From positions 62,001 through 126,000 of the forward strand of contig JAIUCV010001127.1 of the NCBI GenBank assembly GCA_026724425.1: 64,000 nucleotides of DNA, in the 5' to 3' direction. Below, piece by piece: positions 11,081-23,065 of this stretch. The position numbers were made by a program, and so were the translations under genes. The stretch is from Erythrophleum ivorense (lineage: Eukaryota; Streptophyta; Magnoliopsida; Fabales; Fabaceae). The notes under the pieces were generated by a model. The model saw nothing but the letters and a program-made list of their open reading frames with translations, was not told the DNA's origin and did no database searches. How positions within the stretch are numbered: position 1 is the stretch's first letter; the number at the start of each line of letters is the position of its first letter.

Positions 11081-13020
11081 AAGTAAACTTAGCTGTATAA
11101 TAACTTTTATATTTTCATCATTTTTATCTCTCATTCTTAGTAATTTTAACAAATAGTTTTGGCTAATTAAGGCTTTTTAGATGATTTTCATGATTTTAGT
11201 CAAAATTTGGATTTGATGGCTTCTTAGGCTAATTCTTTGAGATTATATTCATTTTATGTATATTATGTGATTCCATTAATTTTAGGACTTAATTCTTCCT
11301 AGCTTGCTTAATCCATACATTGCATTGTGATTTCATGCTTAATTGTGCTTTACAGGGTGATTAATTATGAAATTATAGATGTTTTATAATGAGCTTCTTT
11401 TGGGAAATGTCCAATCCTTCATTTGTTTGATGATTTCCTCCATCCCATATCATTAATTTTCATCAAGTTGAATTTAAAATTTCACTGTCTCTATTATTTT
11501 TTCATTTTTCCAAAATACCCCTACATAGGGACCCACTTAGATTTTTCATTAATGAATTTTGAATTGATGTTTTCTAGTGAGTTTCTTTTGGAGAATGTCT
11601 AATCCTTCATTTGTTTGATAATTTCCTCCATTCCATATCATTAGTTTTCATCAAGTTGAACCTAAAATTTCACTGTCTCTATCATTTTTTCATTTTTCCA
11701 AAATACCCCTACATAGGGACCCACTTAGATTTTTCATTAATGAATTTTGAATTGATCATTTCATATGATTATTAGACAATTAATCTTATGAGATTAATGG
11801 TTAAAGTTGGGTCATTTGATCAAGGATGTGATTAGTAAAAGATATTAGAGTTGATTAAACTAAGGGTAAAATAGTCATTTTCATAGAAAAATTATTTTTC
11901 TTGTGAATTTCTTAAGTTTTTTTTTATTTTTTTAAATAATTTTAGCCCAATATTTTCTCTATTTGCATTTAATTTTCATCCTTTCATTAGTCTTCAATAG
12001 GGCCGAATTGGATTAATTCATTTAATTAATGATTAATGCTATCTAATTATGTGACTAGTTAATTTTTCTTTTTTTACTACATAATCTATTTTGGTGTCAC
12101 ATTTTTATAGGTTGCATGGCTCATTTGAGGGCAATTTAGTCATTTAAATGGAGGACAAACTTGACTTTCATAAGGTGATGATGTGGCATTGCTTATGTGG
12201 CACTCATTAATTCATGTCATTAACTTATTTTAATCCCATTGGTTTATCTAAGCCCTTACTTATCCACCTCACCTCCATTTCACAACCATAGCCATCTAAG
12301 TATCTACTTGGACTTACTAATTTATCTCACTATTCTCTCAAGCTTTAATTGGTCCAAGTGTCTTAAATCTTCTCCTTATTAGTCCACCTCACACCCATTA
12401 ATCCACATCACCTCCTAAATCTTAATTTCATTCACAATGAGGCACACACCACCAAGGGGGACACAATTCTTCTTCTTGGTTGAGAGCTGGAAGGCTTTTT
12501 CCATCTCTTGAATGTCTTCTTCCTTCTCCTAACAATTCTTCTTCACTTCTTCATCAATTTTCTCCATTCCACTTTCATTCTTCCACTTGTCTTCATCATT
12601 TTCTTCATATATTCTTCCATTCTTCACTTTTTCCTCTTAGTCTTGACGCTTTCTTCCATCTTTTACCATAAGGACGCCATTCCCATCTTGAAGGCTATAG
12701 ATGAAATTTTCTTGAAAATTGAAGGAGGGCTTATGACCATGAGAAGTTAAGGAGTTTAATGATGACTTAGCAAGTTTGGAAAGGATTCAAAAGTCCATGG
12801 ATTGCAAGCATTAGATTGGGCTTACTATTTCTTATAATTTCACTATTTCCATTTCAATTTTTATGTTAATTTAGGATAGGGTTCTTGGAATTGTAATGGT
12901 TGAATTATGTTAAACTATTATGGATTGTAAGTGAACCATTGGATTGGTGGATTGGAATTTGATTCTTGAATTGGTTGTGTATTAAAAATAACCACATCAC
13001 TATCACTCATGAGATTAATG
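11081..13020. mobile_element. ~1.9 kb insertion or replacement inside the 5' LTR
   Basis: This block is present only in the 5' LTR; the 3' LTR has a different stretch of about 240 bases (about 19516-19757) in its place. It contains a 188-base tandem duplication and a region near 12440-12680 rich in ttcttc. I see no gene. It may be part of another long LTR, but termini and target duplication were not resolved. Confidence 0.5.
11378..11756. repeat. 188-bp tandem duplication
   Basis: Two adjacent copies (11378-11565 and 11566-11756) both start gatgttttntantgagnttc and both end with a gaattttgaattgat segment. They differ by scattered substitutions. They lie inside the insert of the 5' LTR. Confidence 0.85.
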
Positions 13021-13361
13021 GTTAAACCGTTGTCTAAGTCTTAAAACCCACATTTCAACTATTAAATCTTAATTTTCATCATATTAGTGATAAAGAATGG
13101 CTTGTAGACTAACCTATATGAGCTTTCCTTACTTCTTGGAAATATTGTGAGTGAGATAAATATTATAAATAAGAATTTTGATTTCTTATAAATATAAATT
13201 CCTTTATAAGTATTGGTGAAGAATGTTGATGATCAAAAGATTCAAATTTCTCCGTATTTTCATCTCTTGCTAATCCATTAATTAAGTTAAACCTTGATTA
13301 CAATTAAATAGGAACTTAGATATGTTTAATTAGCTTAATTAGAAGTTTAGATTGTTACATT

Positions 13362-13378
13362 TGATATTAGATCAATGG
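13362..13378 (+). other. Degraded primer binding site (tRNA-iMet type)
   Basis: The sequence TGATATTAGATCAATGG lies two bases after the LTR end. It resembles the initiator-Met primer site TGGTATCAGAGC found in many plant LTR retrotransposons, with G-to-A and C-to-T changes. This supports the 5' LTR boundary at 13359. Confidence 0.65.
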
Positions 13379-13499
13379 TTTAGAAAAATGATGCTAGATT
13401 TTAAATTTTATGGTTATAAAACTTGGCAATTATGATGCATGTATGCTAGGAATATAAGTAATTTAGTCTTGTAGAATTATTTATGCTTGTATATACATG

Positions 13500-14100
13500 C
13501 CATGGATGAGGCTGTACTTGGAATTGTCCATGTGGATGTGGTCTAATAGAGAGCCTATTGTTATGCTTATGGCATTGCAGGATACAATGGCTACACATTG
13601 TGAAACTATTGAAATGTTAAGGGAAGTATAAGAGGTGATGACTATAATGGCCAATTGTTTGAGGGAACAGGCAGAGGCTTATAAGGCTGTTATGAGAGTC
13701 ATGACTAACTAACTTCAAACAAGCTAAGGTCTATACAGCCACTGCTCAAGTGTTGCAATAATTATGTGAATGGTAAACAAACAGAACTAAGAGGTGCTAA
13801 GAGGAAATATGGTTGGTGTGAGCCAATACCTAGGTGTAGAGCACCAGGGAGAAAGAGATGATATCTTTATTGTGTTAACCAAGATTAAAAATATTGATCC
13901 TCTAGCATTTTTACAAGAGTTGGATATTGATAAAGCTAAGAGGTGGCTTATGTAATTGGAGCAAATCTTTGAAGTTATAACTTGCACCTTTAATCAAAAG
14001 GTTAAGTTGGCTATTTATAAGTTGGAAGGTGAGGTAGAACATTGGTGGCATAGTGCATCTAGGTTATTGATGTTAGTTATTAAGAATTAGAAAGACCCAA
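13500..14100 (+). pseudogene. Degenerate gag of the large gypsy element
   Basis: Translation in shifting frames gives gag-like pieces. One, at about 13820-14080, has the pattern DPLAFLQELDIDKAKRWLM, then a stop, then LEQIF and a KVKLAIYKLEGEVEHWW segment. This matches the capsid region of plant Ty3/gypsy Gag proteins. Several in-frame stops interrupt it, some where Trp would be expected. The zinc knuckle was not found, and the sequence jumps to protease/RT-like regions by about 14200, so part of gag-pro is deleted. It cannot make a functional capsid. Confidence 0.65.
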
Positions 14101-14149
14101 AAGCTAGATGATTACATCTAAAGTGTGTTTAAATTGTATTGTACAACTA

Positions 14150-17100
14150 GATAGTTAATATATCACTCTAAACTTGATTTGTATCCCTTTGCATAATTTT
14201 GATGTAATCATTGGTATAGATTAGGTGTCATCCAATAATGTGATATTTGACTATAAATGTAAAACTGTTTTCTTACCTACTATTATTCTTAACTCTTATC
14301 CTTTGACTGAGCTTACTTATGTATTTGCTGCCCAAGTCAGGAGGTATCTTAGGCATGGTTGCCAAGGATTTCTTGCATTCTTTTCTTTATATGTTAAGGT
14401 CGAGGATGAGTTGGAGGATATACTGGTGATTAGAGAGTTCTCAGGAGTTTTTCCTAAAGAAATTAATGGACTACTCAAAAAGAGAGAGTTACAGTTTTCC
14501 ATTAACTTAGTTCCTAATATAGGTTTAATCTTTAAGGCCTCATATAGAATAGCACTTATTGAACTTGTAGAGTTGAAGAGTCAAATAGAAGAATTACTAG
14601 AAAAAGGATTCATTAGACTAGGTGTGTCTTTCTGAGGAGTATTAACGTTATTTGTTAAGAAAAAAGATGTAGTCTTTGGCTTTACATTGATTATAGGTAG
14701 TTAAACTAAGTAACTATTAAGAATAAATATCCTTTACCTAGAATTGATGATTTTATTGACCAGTTAACATGAGTATTAGTTTTTCCAAATATTGATCTTA
14801 GATTCAGATACTATCAACTTAGGGTAAAGGCTGAGGACATATCTAAACTAGTTTTTGGGACTTATTATGGCCATCACGAGTTCCTTATTATATCATTTGG
14901 GTTGACTAATGCCTCTATCATCTTTATAGACTACATTAATAGGAATTTTAAGCCATATCTTGACTGGTTTATGGTAATGTTCATTGATGATATCTTTGTT
15001 TATTCGAAGAATAGTAAGGAGCACGATGAGTATCTTAGGATAGTTCTTCAGATCCTGAGGAAACCCTAATTGTTTGCGAAACTTAATAAGTGTGAATTTT
15101 TGTTATGAGAGGTAAAGTTTCTAGGTCATGTGATATCAAAACAAGGGGTAGCAACAGATTCTCGTAAGGTAGAAGTAGTATTGAATTACGAGAGGCCTAA
15201 ATCAGTGACTAAAATCTGTAGTTTCTTTAGTCTAGCCAATTACTATAGAAGGTTTATTAGGAATTTTCTCAACTAACAATGCCTTCAATAAAGTTGACTA
15301 AGAAGGACCAACCTTTTGTATGGGATGCCAAGTATGAGGATGCTTTTTAGGAACTTAAAAATATATTAATCTTTGCACCCATATTAGTGATATCTAACCT
15401 TAAAGAGGCCTTTATGGTCTATAGTGATGCATCTAAAAATGCATTAGGTTGTGTTATAAGGTGATAGCTTACACTTCTTAGAAACTTGGGCCTTATGATG
15501 AAAATTATTCTATCTATGACCTAGAGTTAGCCACTATGGTTTTTGCCTTTAAGATTTAGAGGCATTACTTCTATGAAGCATAATTTAAGGTTTAAAGTAG
15601 CTGATGTCTTGAGTAAGAAATCTATTCATGTGACAATGATAATGCTTAGGGAACAAAGATTAATAGAGGAGTTGGGAGATTTGAATTTTGTTCATTACTA
15701 TGCATCCTAGTAGTCTTCTTTTAGGCGAGTTAAAGATAGAAAGTGACTTTAGGAGGAGAATTAGAAAGATCCAAAAGCTAGATGAAAATTTGGGTAGGAT
15801 TAGAAAGTATTTAAGAAATAGAGAAGTGAAAGACTTTGACCTATTTGAGGGTAGTTTGGTGAGATATCAAGTATAGAGTGTGCATACCTAAGAATGAAGA
15901 GATAAAAAATCTAATGCTATGTAAGGCATATAAGAATAGATATACTATTCACTCAGGTATCACTAAGATGTATAAAGACCTTAAAAAAGTTTTTAGTGGC
16001 CTGGAGTAAAGTTAGACATAGCAGATTACGTTGCTAAGTGCTAGTTTGTTAGAAGGTTAAGATTGAGCATTAGAAACCCATAGGTTTGTTACGCTCTTTA
16101 GAGATATTAAAATGAGAATGAGATAGTATATCTATGGATTTTATGATGGGTTTGCCTAGGATATCCTTAGGTTATGAAGCTATTTGGGTGATTATAGATA
16201 GACTGACAATGTTTGATTACTTTTTACCTATTAAAATCATTTATCTTTTAGATAGACTAGCAAAATTTTATGTCTATGAGATTGTGAGATTGTATTGTGT
16301 CTCTAATAGCATTATGTCAGATAGAAAACCTAGGTTCATATTGAAATTTTGGCAATTGTTATAGAAAGCCTTGGACACTAGTCTTAACTTTAACACTCCT
16401 TATTACTCAGTTAGATGGATAGACTGAGAAAACTATTCAGACTCTTGAGGATGTACTTAGGGATATGTGCTAGAATTGAAAGGAAATTAGGATGTGTATT
16501 TGGCTTTAGCTAAGTTTGAATAAAATAATAGTTATTACTCTAGTATTTCAATAGCACCATTTGAGGCACTTTATGGAAGAAAGTGTAAATTACCTTTGTA
16601 TTAGGTAGAACTTGGTAAAAGAAGCTTCTTAGGTTTATATATAGTAGATCAAACCACCCGTCAAATTAAATTTATCAAGAAGAAATTGTTGTACGCTTAT
16701 AGTAGGTAGAAAAGTTATATAAATAAACGAAGTAGACTCTTATAATTTGAGATTAGAGAGCATATGTTCCTTAAGGTTACTTTAATAATGGGCATAGGGC
16801 ACTCTATTAAATCAAGAAAGCTTAGTCCTCAATATCTTAGTCCTTTTCAAATCCTTGAACGAATAAGACTTATAGCCTATAAAATGGCATTACCTCCTAA
16901 TTTGGCCTAATTGCATGATATGTTCATTGTGTTTCAATTGAAAAAAATATCATCTGGACTTTTCATATGTCATTGAGTATGAGAATGTGCATATGCAAGA
17001 TAACATATCTTATGTGGTTGAGTCGAAAAGGATAATAAATTCAAAAGTCAAACAGCTATGTAATAAGAATATACTTATGGTAAAAGTGGTATGAAAATGA

Positions 17101-17203
17101 CTAACTTCAAATCAAACTACTTAAGAAACAGGGGCAAGTGATGATGAGAGATTATCTAACACTTTTTATATAAAGTACATCTAATTTTGAAGACAAAATT
17201 CCT
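14150..17203 (+). pseudogene. Degenerate pol (RT, RNase H, integrase) of the large gypsy element
   Basis: Reverse transcriptase is recognisable at about 14640-15250: YPLPRIDDFIDQLT, then FGLTNASIIF, then FIDDIFVYSK at the usual YxDD position, then KFLGHVISKQGV. RNase H-like and integrase-like pieces follow at about 15300-16700. A C-terminal segment near 16960-17130 resembles the region after integrase in Del/Tekay-type chromoviruses. The frame is broken by dozens of stops, many of them TAG or TGA at expected Trp positions, plus frameshifts. That is the pattern left by C-to-T decay of methylated DNA. The element is long dead. The clade call is tentative; the Ty3/gypsy call is firm. Confidence 0.8.
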
Positions 17204-17218
17204 AAAAGGAGGGGAGAA
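17204..17218 (+). other. Polypurine tract of the large gypsy element
   Basis: The purine run aaaaggaggggagaa sits directly before the 3' LTR. This is the normal position of the plus-strand primer and it fixes the LTR start at 17219. Confidence 0.8.
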
Positions 17219-20050
17219 TATAACATTCCAAATTAATTAAGTAGAATTATAAAGATTTAGGATTATAGAGAATTAAAGATTTAATTTAAGAAAATAAGGA
17301 ATCACTATGAGAATTTTGGAAAAATTATGGAAATTTGTTATTTTAGGTATTTTGATACAAATAATAATAATTTGGTAATTTCTTACAAAAAATAAATTTA
17401 ATTGCAAATTTGAATTTTTATTTGGTAAAATTTAAGTTTTAAGCTCCATAATTAATTTAACTAAGCCAAGAATAATTTTTAAAAACTTAATTTAAGTTTT
17501 AACTAGACCCAAACTATTTGGATTTATTACCTAACACTCAATTATGGACCCAAATTGGACAAAAAGCCCTTTAAGTCAACTATTATCCCATAAAACCCTA
17601 AAATTAGTGTTGCACTCCCTTTTATTCAGTTGAAGTGTTTTTGGCCAATAGAAAAACAAAAGGAAAAATGAAAATAGAGAAGGAGGCTAGGGTTCTTCAT
17701 CATTTTGGCTTAGATTTGCATATTTAAAGGAAAATTTAGCCAAGGTAAGTCATACAAAAGTCTCTCAGCTTCCTTTCCATTTTGGTTTGATTGGTTTTTT
17801 ATTTGGCGAATTTTCATCTAAACCCTAAGTCTAAAAAATTGGTATTTTGATGTTTCATGCATGATTTTCAAAACTTGAAGTTGAAGGAACTATTGGATAA
17901 GTATTTCCCACCATTTTGGTGTATTAATATGTCGAAAATTGGCTTCCATGGCTTACTTTTGTATTAAGATGTGTTAATGTGCAAAAATGCAAGGTTTTGG
18001 GTGTGACACACTATTCTTTCTAGGTTTAAAGGGCTCAAATCCATACATTGGATACATTGGAGGTTTGGATAAGTGTTTTCTAAGTAGTTATTAATGATTG
18101 GAATGAATAGGTATATGATTCTTGTAGCAATTGATGATTACAAGTCACATTTCAGTTGATTTAGGACATTTAGAGTGTTGTGGCATTTGTTGGTAACTCT
18201 TAAGGATTTGGCAACCAAATGAAATAACTAAGGGTTTTAATTCCATGAATCTATTAATATTAACTTATATTTGCTGCACTTATATGTTTTTCATAACAAA
18301 TAATTAGTTTGGCTACTTGTTGTTTTGGACTATAATCGTCTCCTCGGTAAAGTTATGATTATGCTTCCACCCATGCATTATACCATGATCATGCATTGAG
18401 TCGTGATTGTACTTTTATAAATGCACCAAGCCATGATCATGTTTAATAAGGAGTTGGCCATTAGCATGTGTGTGATTGTTAATATGAAATAGTAGTCACT
18501 AATAGTCAAATTAGTTTATTTGCTTATTATGTAGCTTTTATGTTAGTCATATGGTACATATTAATAGAATTTTCTTTTGGTTATAGAAATTCACATCTCA
18601 TGCCTATTATGAATTAACAATTTTAGGTGAAAGTTTTTCAGTTAAGGAAAAGAGGAAGCTAGTGGATGACAACCCTTAATCTAAGACTTTGTATCGGACT
18701 TCTACACTTGGACTTCTGATTTAATGTAGATATTAATTTTGTAATTTATTTTGTATAGTATTATGATGCATTCATATTGCTAAGTATAGGTATTTTGGTT
18801 ATTTTGTAAATTAAGGTTAAGCTTGAATTTTCGTTAAATTTGATGGAATTATTGTACTTGAAGACTTTTGATTTGATATGGATGTATAATAGGTTTCCTC
18901 ATGAATTAAATAGACATGATTATGTTACCATTTTCATTGTTAACCTTGATTCTGATATATGTTATTCTGTTGTCATAAATGTTTTATGCATGAATTTAGG
19001 ATTTGCATTATATTTTGCATCTGGGGTTGTTTTAGAGCCTTGAGGAGGGAAACATGTTTAATTGGTCTATTGAAACTTGTTTAAAGTGGTTTAAGGCCAA
19101 TAAGTAGTGAGATGCACATTTTAGGTTGTCATTTAAGGTTGCATATGCCATCTTGCTGTCATGATAGGTGTTGTGATGATATGATACAAGATTTGATTGG
19201 TCTAATTAATCTTTAAGACCTTAAATGATGTAAGCTCATAATTTGAGGACTATAAGAGGTTATATGCCCTAAAAGCCTTGTACTTTAGCCATAGAAAGGC
19301 CTTATAAGTTAATTTGACGTCGTAGGAATTGGTTAGGACACATATTTAAGAATTCAGGATCACTGGGTAGTTAAGTTGTAGCTAAAACACCTTTGAGTTG
19401 TAGTTAACTTGAGTTTGGAGAGGGGTAGAGGCTAAGTGTGCTAGGTGTAAGATTTATGGCTGTATCGCAAATCATGAATTTAGGGGAGATGGGCTCTCGA
19501 GAGCCATCTCGTGTGTGAGCAAGCTCCAAGGAGTCTTTCCACACCATGACAATACTTAGGTGTATGTTCGTGTTAAGGCCTAGAGAGGCACCTCACTGCG
19601 ACGTGAATACCTTAGGCCACGGCAAGAACCGAGTTTTGAGAGATTATGAGTCTAGATTTGAGTTTAGCCACAACAAGAAGCTTCCAAGTCGTAGCGTGAG
19701 TGTAAAATTATGCTTTTAAAAGTTCTAGAGGCGAAATTGGTAGCGGCTTAACTATCTTAAGCCATAGCTTAAGTCTTGAAACTCTCATTTTAGCTATTAA
19801 ATCTTAGTTTTCATCATGTTAATGATAAGGAATGACTTGTAGACCAACCAATATGAGTTTTCCATGCTTCTTGGAGACATTGTGAGTGAGATAAATATTA
19901 TAAAGGAGAATCTTAATTTCTTATGAACATGAATTCCTTTGTAAGTATTGATGAAGAATGTTGATGACTAAAAAGTTTAAATTTCCCTATATTTTCATTT
20001 GCTGCTAATCCATTAATTAAGTTAAATCTTAATTACAACTGAATAGGAAC
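17219..20050 (+). mobile_element. 3' LTR of the large gypsy element (end truncated)
   Basis: It starts TATAACATTCC, the decayed equivalent of TGTAACATCC at 8764, and aligns with the 5' LTR outside the 1.9 kb insertion. The match stops at about 20050 (gaataggaac). The last ~45 bases of the LTR, ending TTGTTACA in the 5' copy, are missing. No matching target duplication can be assigned. Divergence between the LTRs is clearly higher than in the element at 25971-31317, so this is an older insertion. Confidence 0.75.
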
Positions 20051-20560
20051 ATATGTAAAGGGCAACATATAATAATATCAATAGTATGTTGTAATTATGG
20101 TTTTCTAACCCTTTTCACCATGCATAAGTGCTACCACTTAATGAAAAAATACAAGTATAATTTTTTCTATATTTGTTATTAAACTTTTTTTAATAAAAAC
20201 ATGATAATTTGTATAATTTTTATAGTTCATCATTATATAATTTAGTCTTTTAATTTTTTTAAACATCTCATATTTTTATTAAAAAATTATATCTAAATCT
20301 AATCTTAATTAAAATAAAGAATGACATTTTTGTTGCTCCAATTTAAAAAACTTTATCATCAACATTACTAGCAAGAATCTATATCAAATTTAATGCCTAA
20401 ACAAAGGCCCGTGAAGAAGTTAAAGAAATTTATTGAAGAAGACAAATTTGTCATCTTGTCTTTTTTTTTTCCCCTTATTGGTAAACATTTTCTTAAAAAA
20501 AAAGGATTTGAATTGACCTTGAAAATAAAAAGCAAAAAGATGAAGAGTGAGAGAAAATGA
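20051..20560. other. AT-rich spacer with a copy of a CNL-upstream module
   Basis: No gene is seen. The part at about 20440-20560 (tcatcttgtc, then a T-run, then ttggtaaacatt) resembles 21765-21900 and 61655-61790, which both lie upstream of CNL genes. The local module therefore occurs three times in the window. Confidence 0.5.
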
Positions 20561-20852
20561 GGACCGGTTTGATTCCTTATTTTTATAACAATTTTCTATT
20601 TTTAAGAATCAAAAAATTTGTTTGACAATGTATTTTTAATGAAGTGTATTGTAAAACAAAAAGAACAAAATTATGTTTTCGAAAATAAAAAAATTAAAAC
20701 ATTTTTTATATGTTTTGTAATTTTTATTTTGTAAAATTAGAAAAAAATGATTTTTTGGAATAATGATTCAAACAAATTTTTTAATTTTTAAAAATTATTA
20801 TAAAAAATATATTTTTGAAAATATTAAAACTAAAACAGAATCAAACAGGTCC
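20561..20852. mobile_element. MITE, 292 bp, TSD TGA
   Basis: The ends form inverted repeats: GGACCGGTTTGATTC on the left and, read in reverse complement, GGACCTGTTTGATTC on the right. Both flanks read TGA (20558-20560 and 20853-20855). The interior is AT-rich and non-coding. Size, ends and a 3-base duplication fit a PIF/Harbinger (Tourist-like) MITE. Confidence 0.7.
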
Positions 20853-20855
20853 TGA

Positions 20856-21299
20856 ATCATTGGACAAAACTTCCTCCTTTTTTCCTTGAAGTAGTTCGCT
20901 TTTGTGCTATGAGCCAAAGTCTCCTCATTTAGAGGTTCCAAAAGGTTATGTAGTAAAATTAGTGTAATTTTTTTATATAATTTATTTAATAATTTTTATA
21001 TTTTTGTAATTGTTATTTTATTTATTAAATTAATATTTCAACTGTCAAATTATTTTTTAAAAATAAGAACATCAAAGTTATTTTCTCTTTTATTTATATA
21101 TTTTTTCTTTTATATCATTCAATTAAATATATCTTAATATATGTCCTTTGAGTTGTATAGACTTAAGGTTATATTTGACAGATAAAAAATGAAATGAATG
21201 GAAACATTTTTCTAAAAAATGAAAAATGAAGAAAATGAATAATTAAATGATGCTTTTTTCAATCTTTATTTGAATTCCTTTCACCATCAAAATCCTTTA
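20856..21299. other. AT-rich spacer, nothing recognised
   Basis: I see no coding sequence, RNA gene or clear repeat boundary here. Short runs resemble sequence near 61030-61250, so the CNL duplication may reach slightly into this block. Confidence 0.4.
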
Positions 21300-23065
21300 A
21301 ATTGAAAAAAAAAATAAAATTATAATGGAAGGATAACTTATAAGAATTTTTTTTTGGTTAGTTTGAAAATATTTCATTATCCTTCTTCCTTATTTATGAA
21401 TTCCGAAGTTAAAAATTTTTTGAGTAAAATGTTTATTCTTTTTACCTTTTTTTTCAAATATCTCTCATTTAAATAATTCGAATTGTTTCAATTAAGTAGA
21501 TTTTAATTGAATTATTTGTACAAATTTAAACTATTTAGATTTGATTTGAATAATTTAAATTTAAATTTTTATTTATTTTGATAATTTTTTAAAAAGAAAC
21601 ATAATGTATAAGAAAAATAATATTCTAATTATAAACTTAAAAAAATGATAATTGACATTAACAAAAACTTAACAAAAATTTTATGGTAAAAATTGAGGAC
21701 AAAAGAAGAAAAAAGTTACACCTATCTACTGAGTTCGCACACGCATTCTAAAATCTTGCTGCTTGGATAAGTCATCTTGTCGTCCTTTTTTCTTTTGGTT
21801 TTTGGGATTGGTAACCATTTAAAAAAATGAAAAATTTGACTAGACCTTAAAAGTAAAAGAAAGAAAAAAAAAGGTATAGTGGGAGCAAAAGAACTAAAGA
21901 CAGCATCTTTGCTTTTGCCTCTAGTCTTCCAAGAACTTTTGACTTCTCATTGCTTCGCAATCATTACTTCGCAACTAAAGTGGAGGGAAAGAAGGAAGAA
22001 AGAGAAGAATAATATAATTGATATTATATTTCACCCTTAAACAGTCCAAAATTCCCTTTCATTCTCTTCCTTCCTCATTCCGAAGATTTTCATCTTTCTT
22101 TTTTTTATCTGAAAATAATTTATGATGGTCGAGTATAAATAATAATAAAGGAGATGTTTACCTTTTGATTTTTGAACATGTTTTAACAATTTAGTTCATG
22201 CAAAATAATTACCATTTAACTTAATTTTTTTTTAAATTATCAATATGATCATGTGAGGAGCTTTGTCATCCATTAATTTCGTTTATAGTAAGATTATAGA
22301 GTTTTAATAATTTTAGGATCTAAACAATGGTGATTAAATTTGAAGGAACAAAGTAATCCAACGTGACTCAAAATAACAGTTTTTCTCTAATAGCAATATC
22401 AATTAGTAAAGTAAAATGGTTTGCGAAGTGCATTAAAAAAGGAGCTCTCTCACTTCTAGCTAAGTTGAAAACTCAGTCTCAAGAAAGATCTAGTCGTTGC
22501 TGTGAAAGTCTGCTCATATCACTCTTGAACATTTGCAACCCAAGAATCACCAGTGAGGTGGAAGATAATTATGTATGCAGCAGTATCCCTCTCCTGAATG
22601 AAATGCCCATATTTGTCATTGTTCTATTTGTTATACTTACTTAATTAAGGGTCTATATATCTGCGATCACTCTTAATTCTCAGACTATGAAAGTCACTTC
22701 TTCATTTCTTTGGCTGCTCAACATCAACTTCCTAGAGTAGCTTGTCAGTTGGTAAGAATTGGAGCCGTCGCTTATATAGACTGCAATTTTTCTTCTTTCT
22801 TTCACCTTTCTATTAATCTGCTAGACAAACGCAGTGATGCAAACAGTAAACTTAATTACTCTAATATCTAAATGTGGCTGAAAAAAATTAGATCTTACAA
22901 TAACTTGGTAGAGCTAAGAGCTAGGAAGTTACAAAAAATTGATATTTTTTTATCTTTCTTTTGGCATAAAAACTCATTCTTTTCATCACTGATGATATCG
23001 TAATAGAAGATAAGTATGTAAGATGCGTCTCTTCTACATGGCAGGTTGCTATTATATATTTGAAT
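21300..23065 (+). promoter_or_regulatory. Upstream region of CNL gene 1, conserved with CNL gene 2
   Basis: About 1.7 kb upstream of the first CNL start aligns closely with 61255-62952 upstream of the second, with scattered substitutions and small indels. Shared sites include TTGACT W-box-like cores at 21836-21841 and 21939-21944 and a TATATA element at 22773-22778, about 290 bases before the ATG. W-boxes bind WRKY factors and are common in defence gene promoters; their use here is inferred. A short frame at 22363-22644 is not conserved, because a one-base indel in the second copy breaks it. Confidence 0.6.

Larger units (their letters stand above)
8764..13359 (+). mobile_element. 5' LTR of large Ty3/gypsy element (with insertion)
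   Basis: The LTR starts TGTAACATCC and ends TTGTTACA, directly before a primer-site-like sequence. It aligns with 17219-20050 over its first 2.3 kb and its last 0.3 kb. It is longer than its partner because 11081-13020 has no counterpart there. Frames such as those at 9513-9806 (minus) and 10433-10666 recur in altered form in the other LTR without conserved start or end, and I consider them non-coding. Confidence 0.75.

Noticed and set aside
22363..22644. 93-codon frame upstream of CNL 1
   Set aside because: The duplicate region near 62253 has a one-base indel that breaks the frame, so coding is not conserved.
23060..23065. Possible two-residue N-terminal extension of CNL 1 from a TTG codon
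   Set aside because: Plant nuclear genes start at ATG; the first ATG in frame is 23066 and matches the start of the paralogue.
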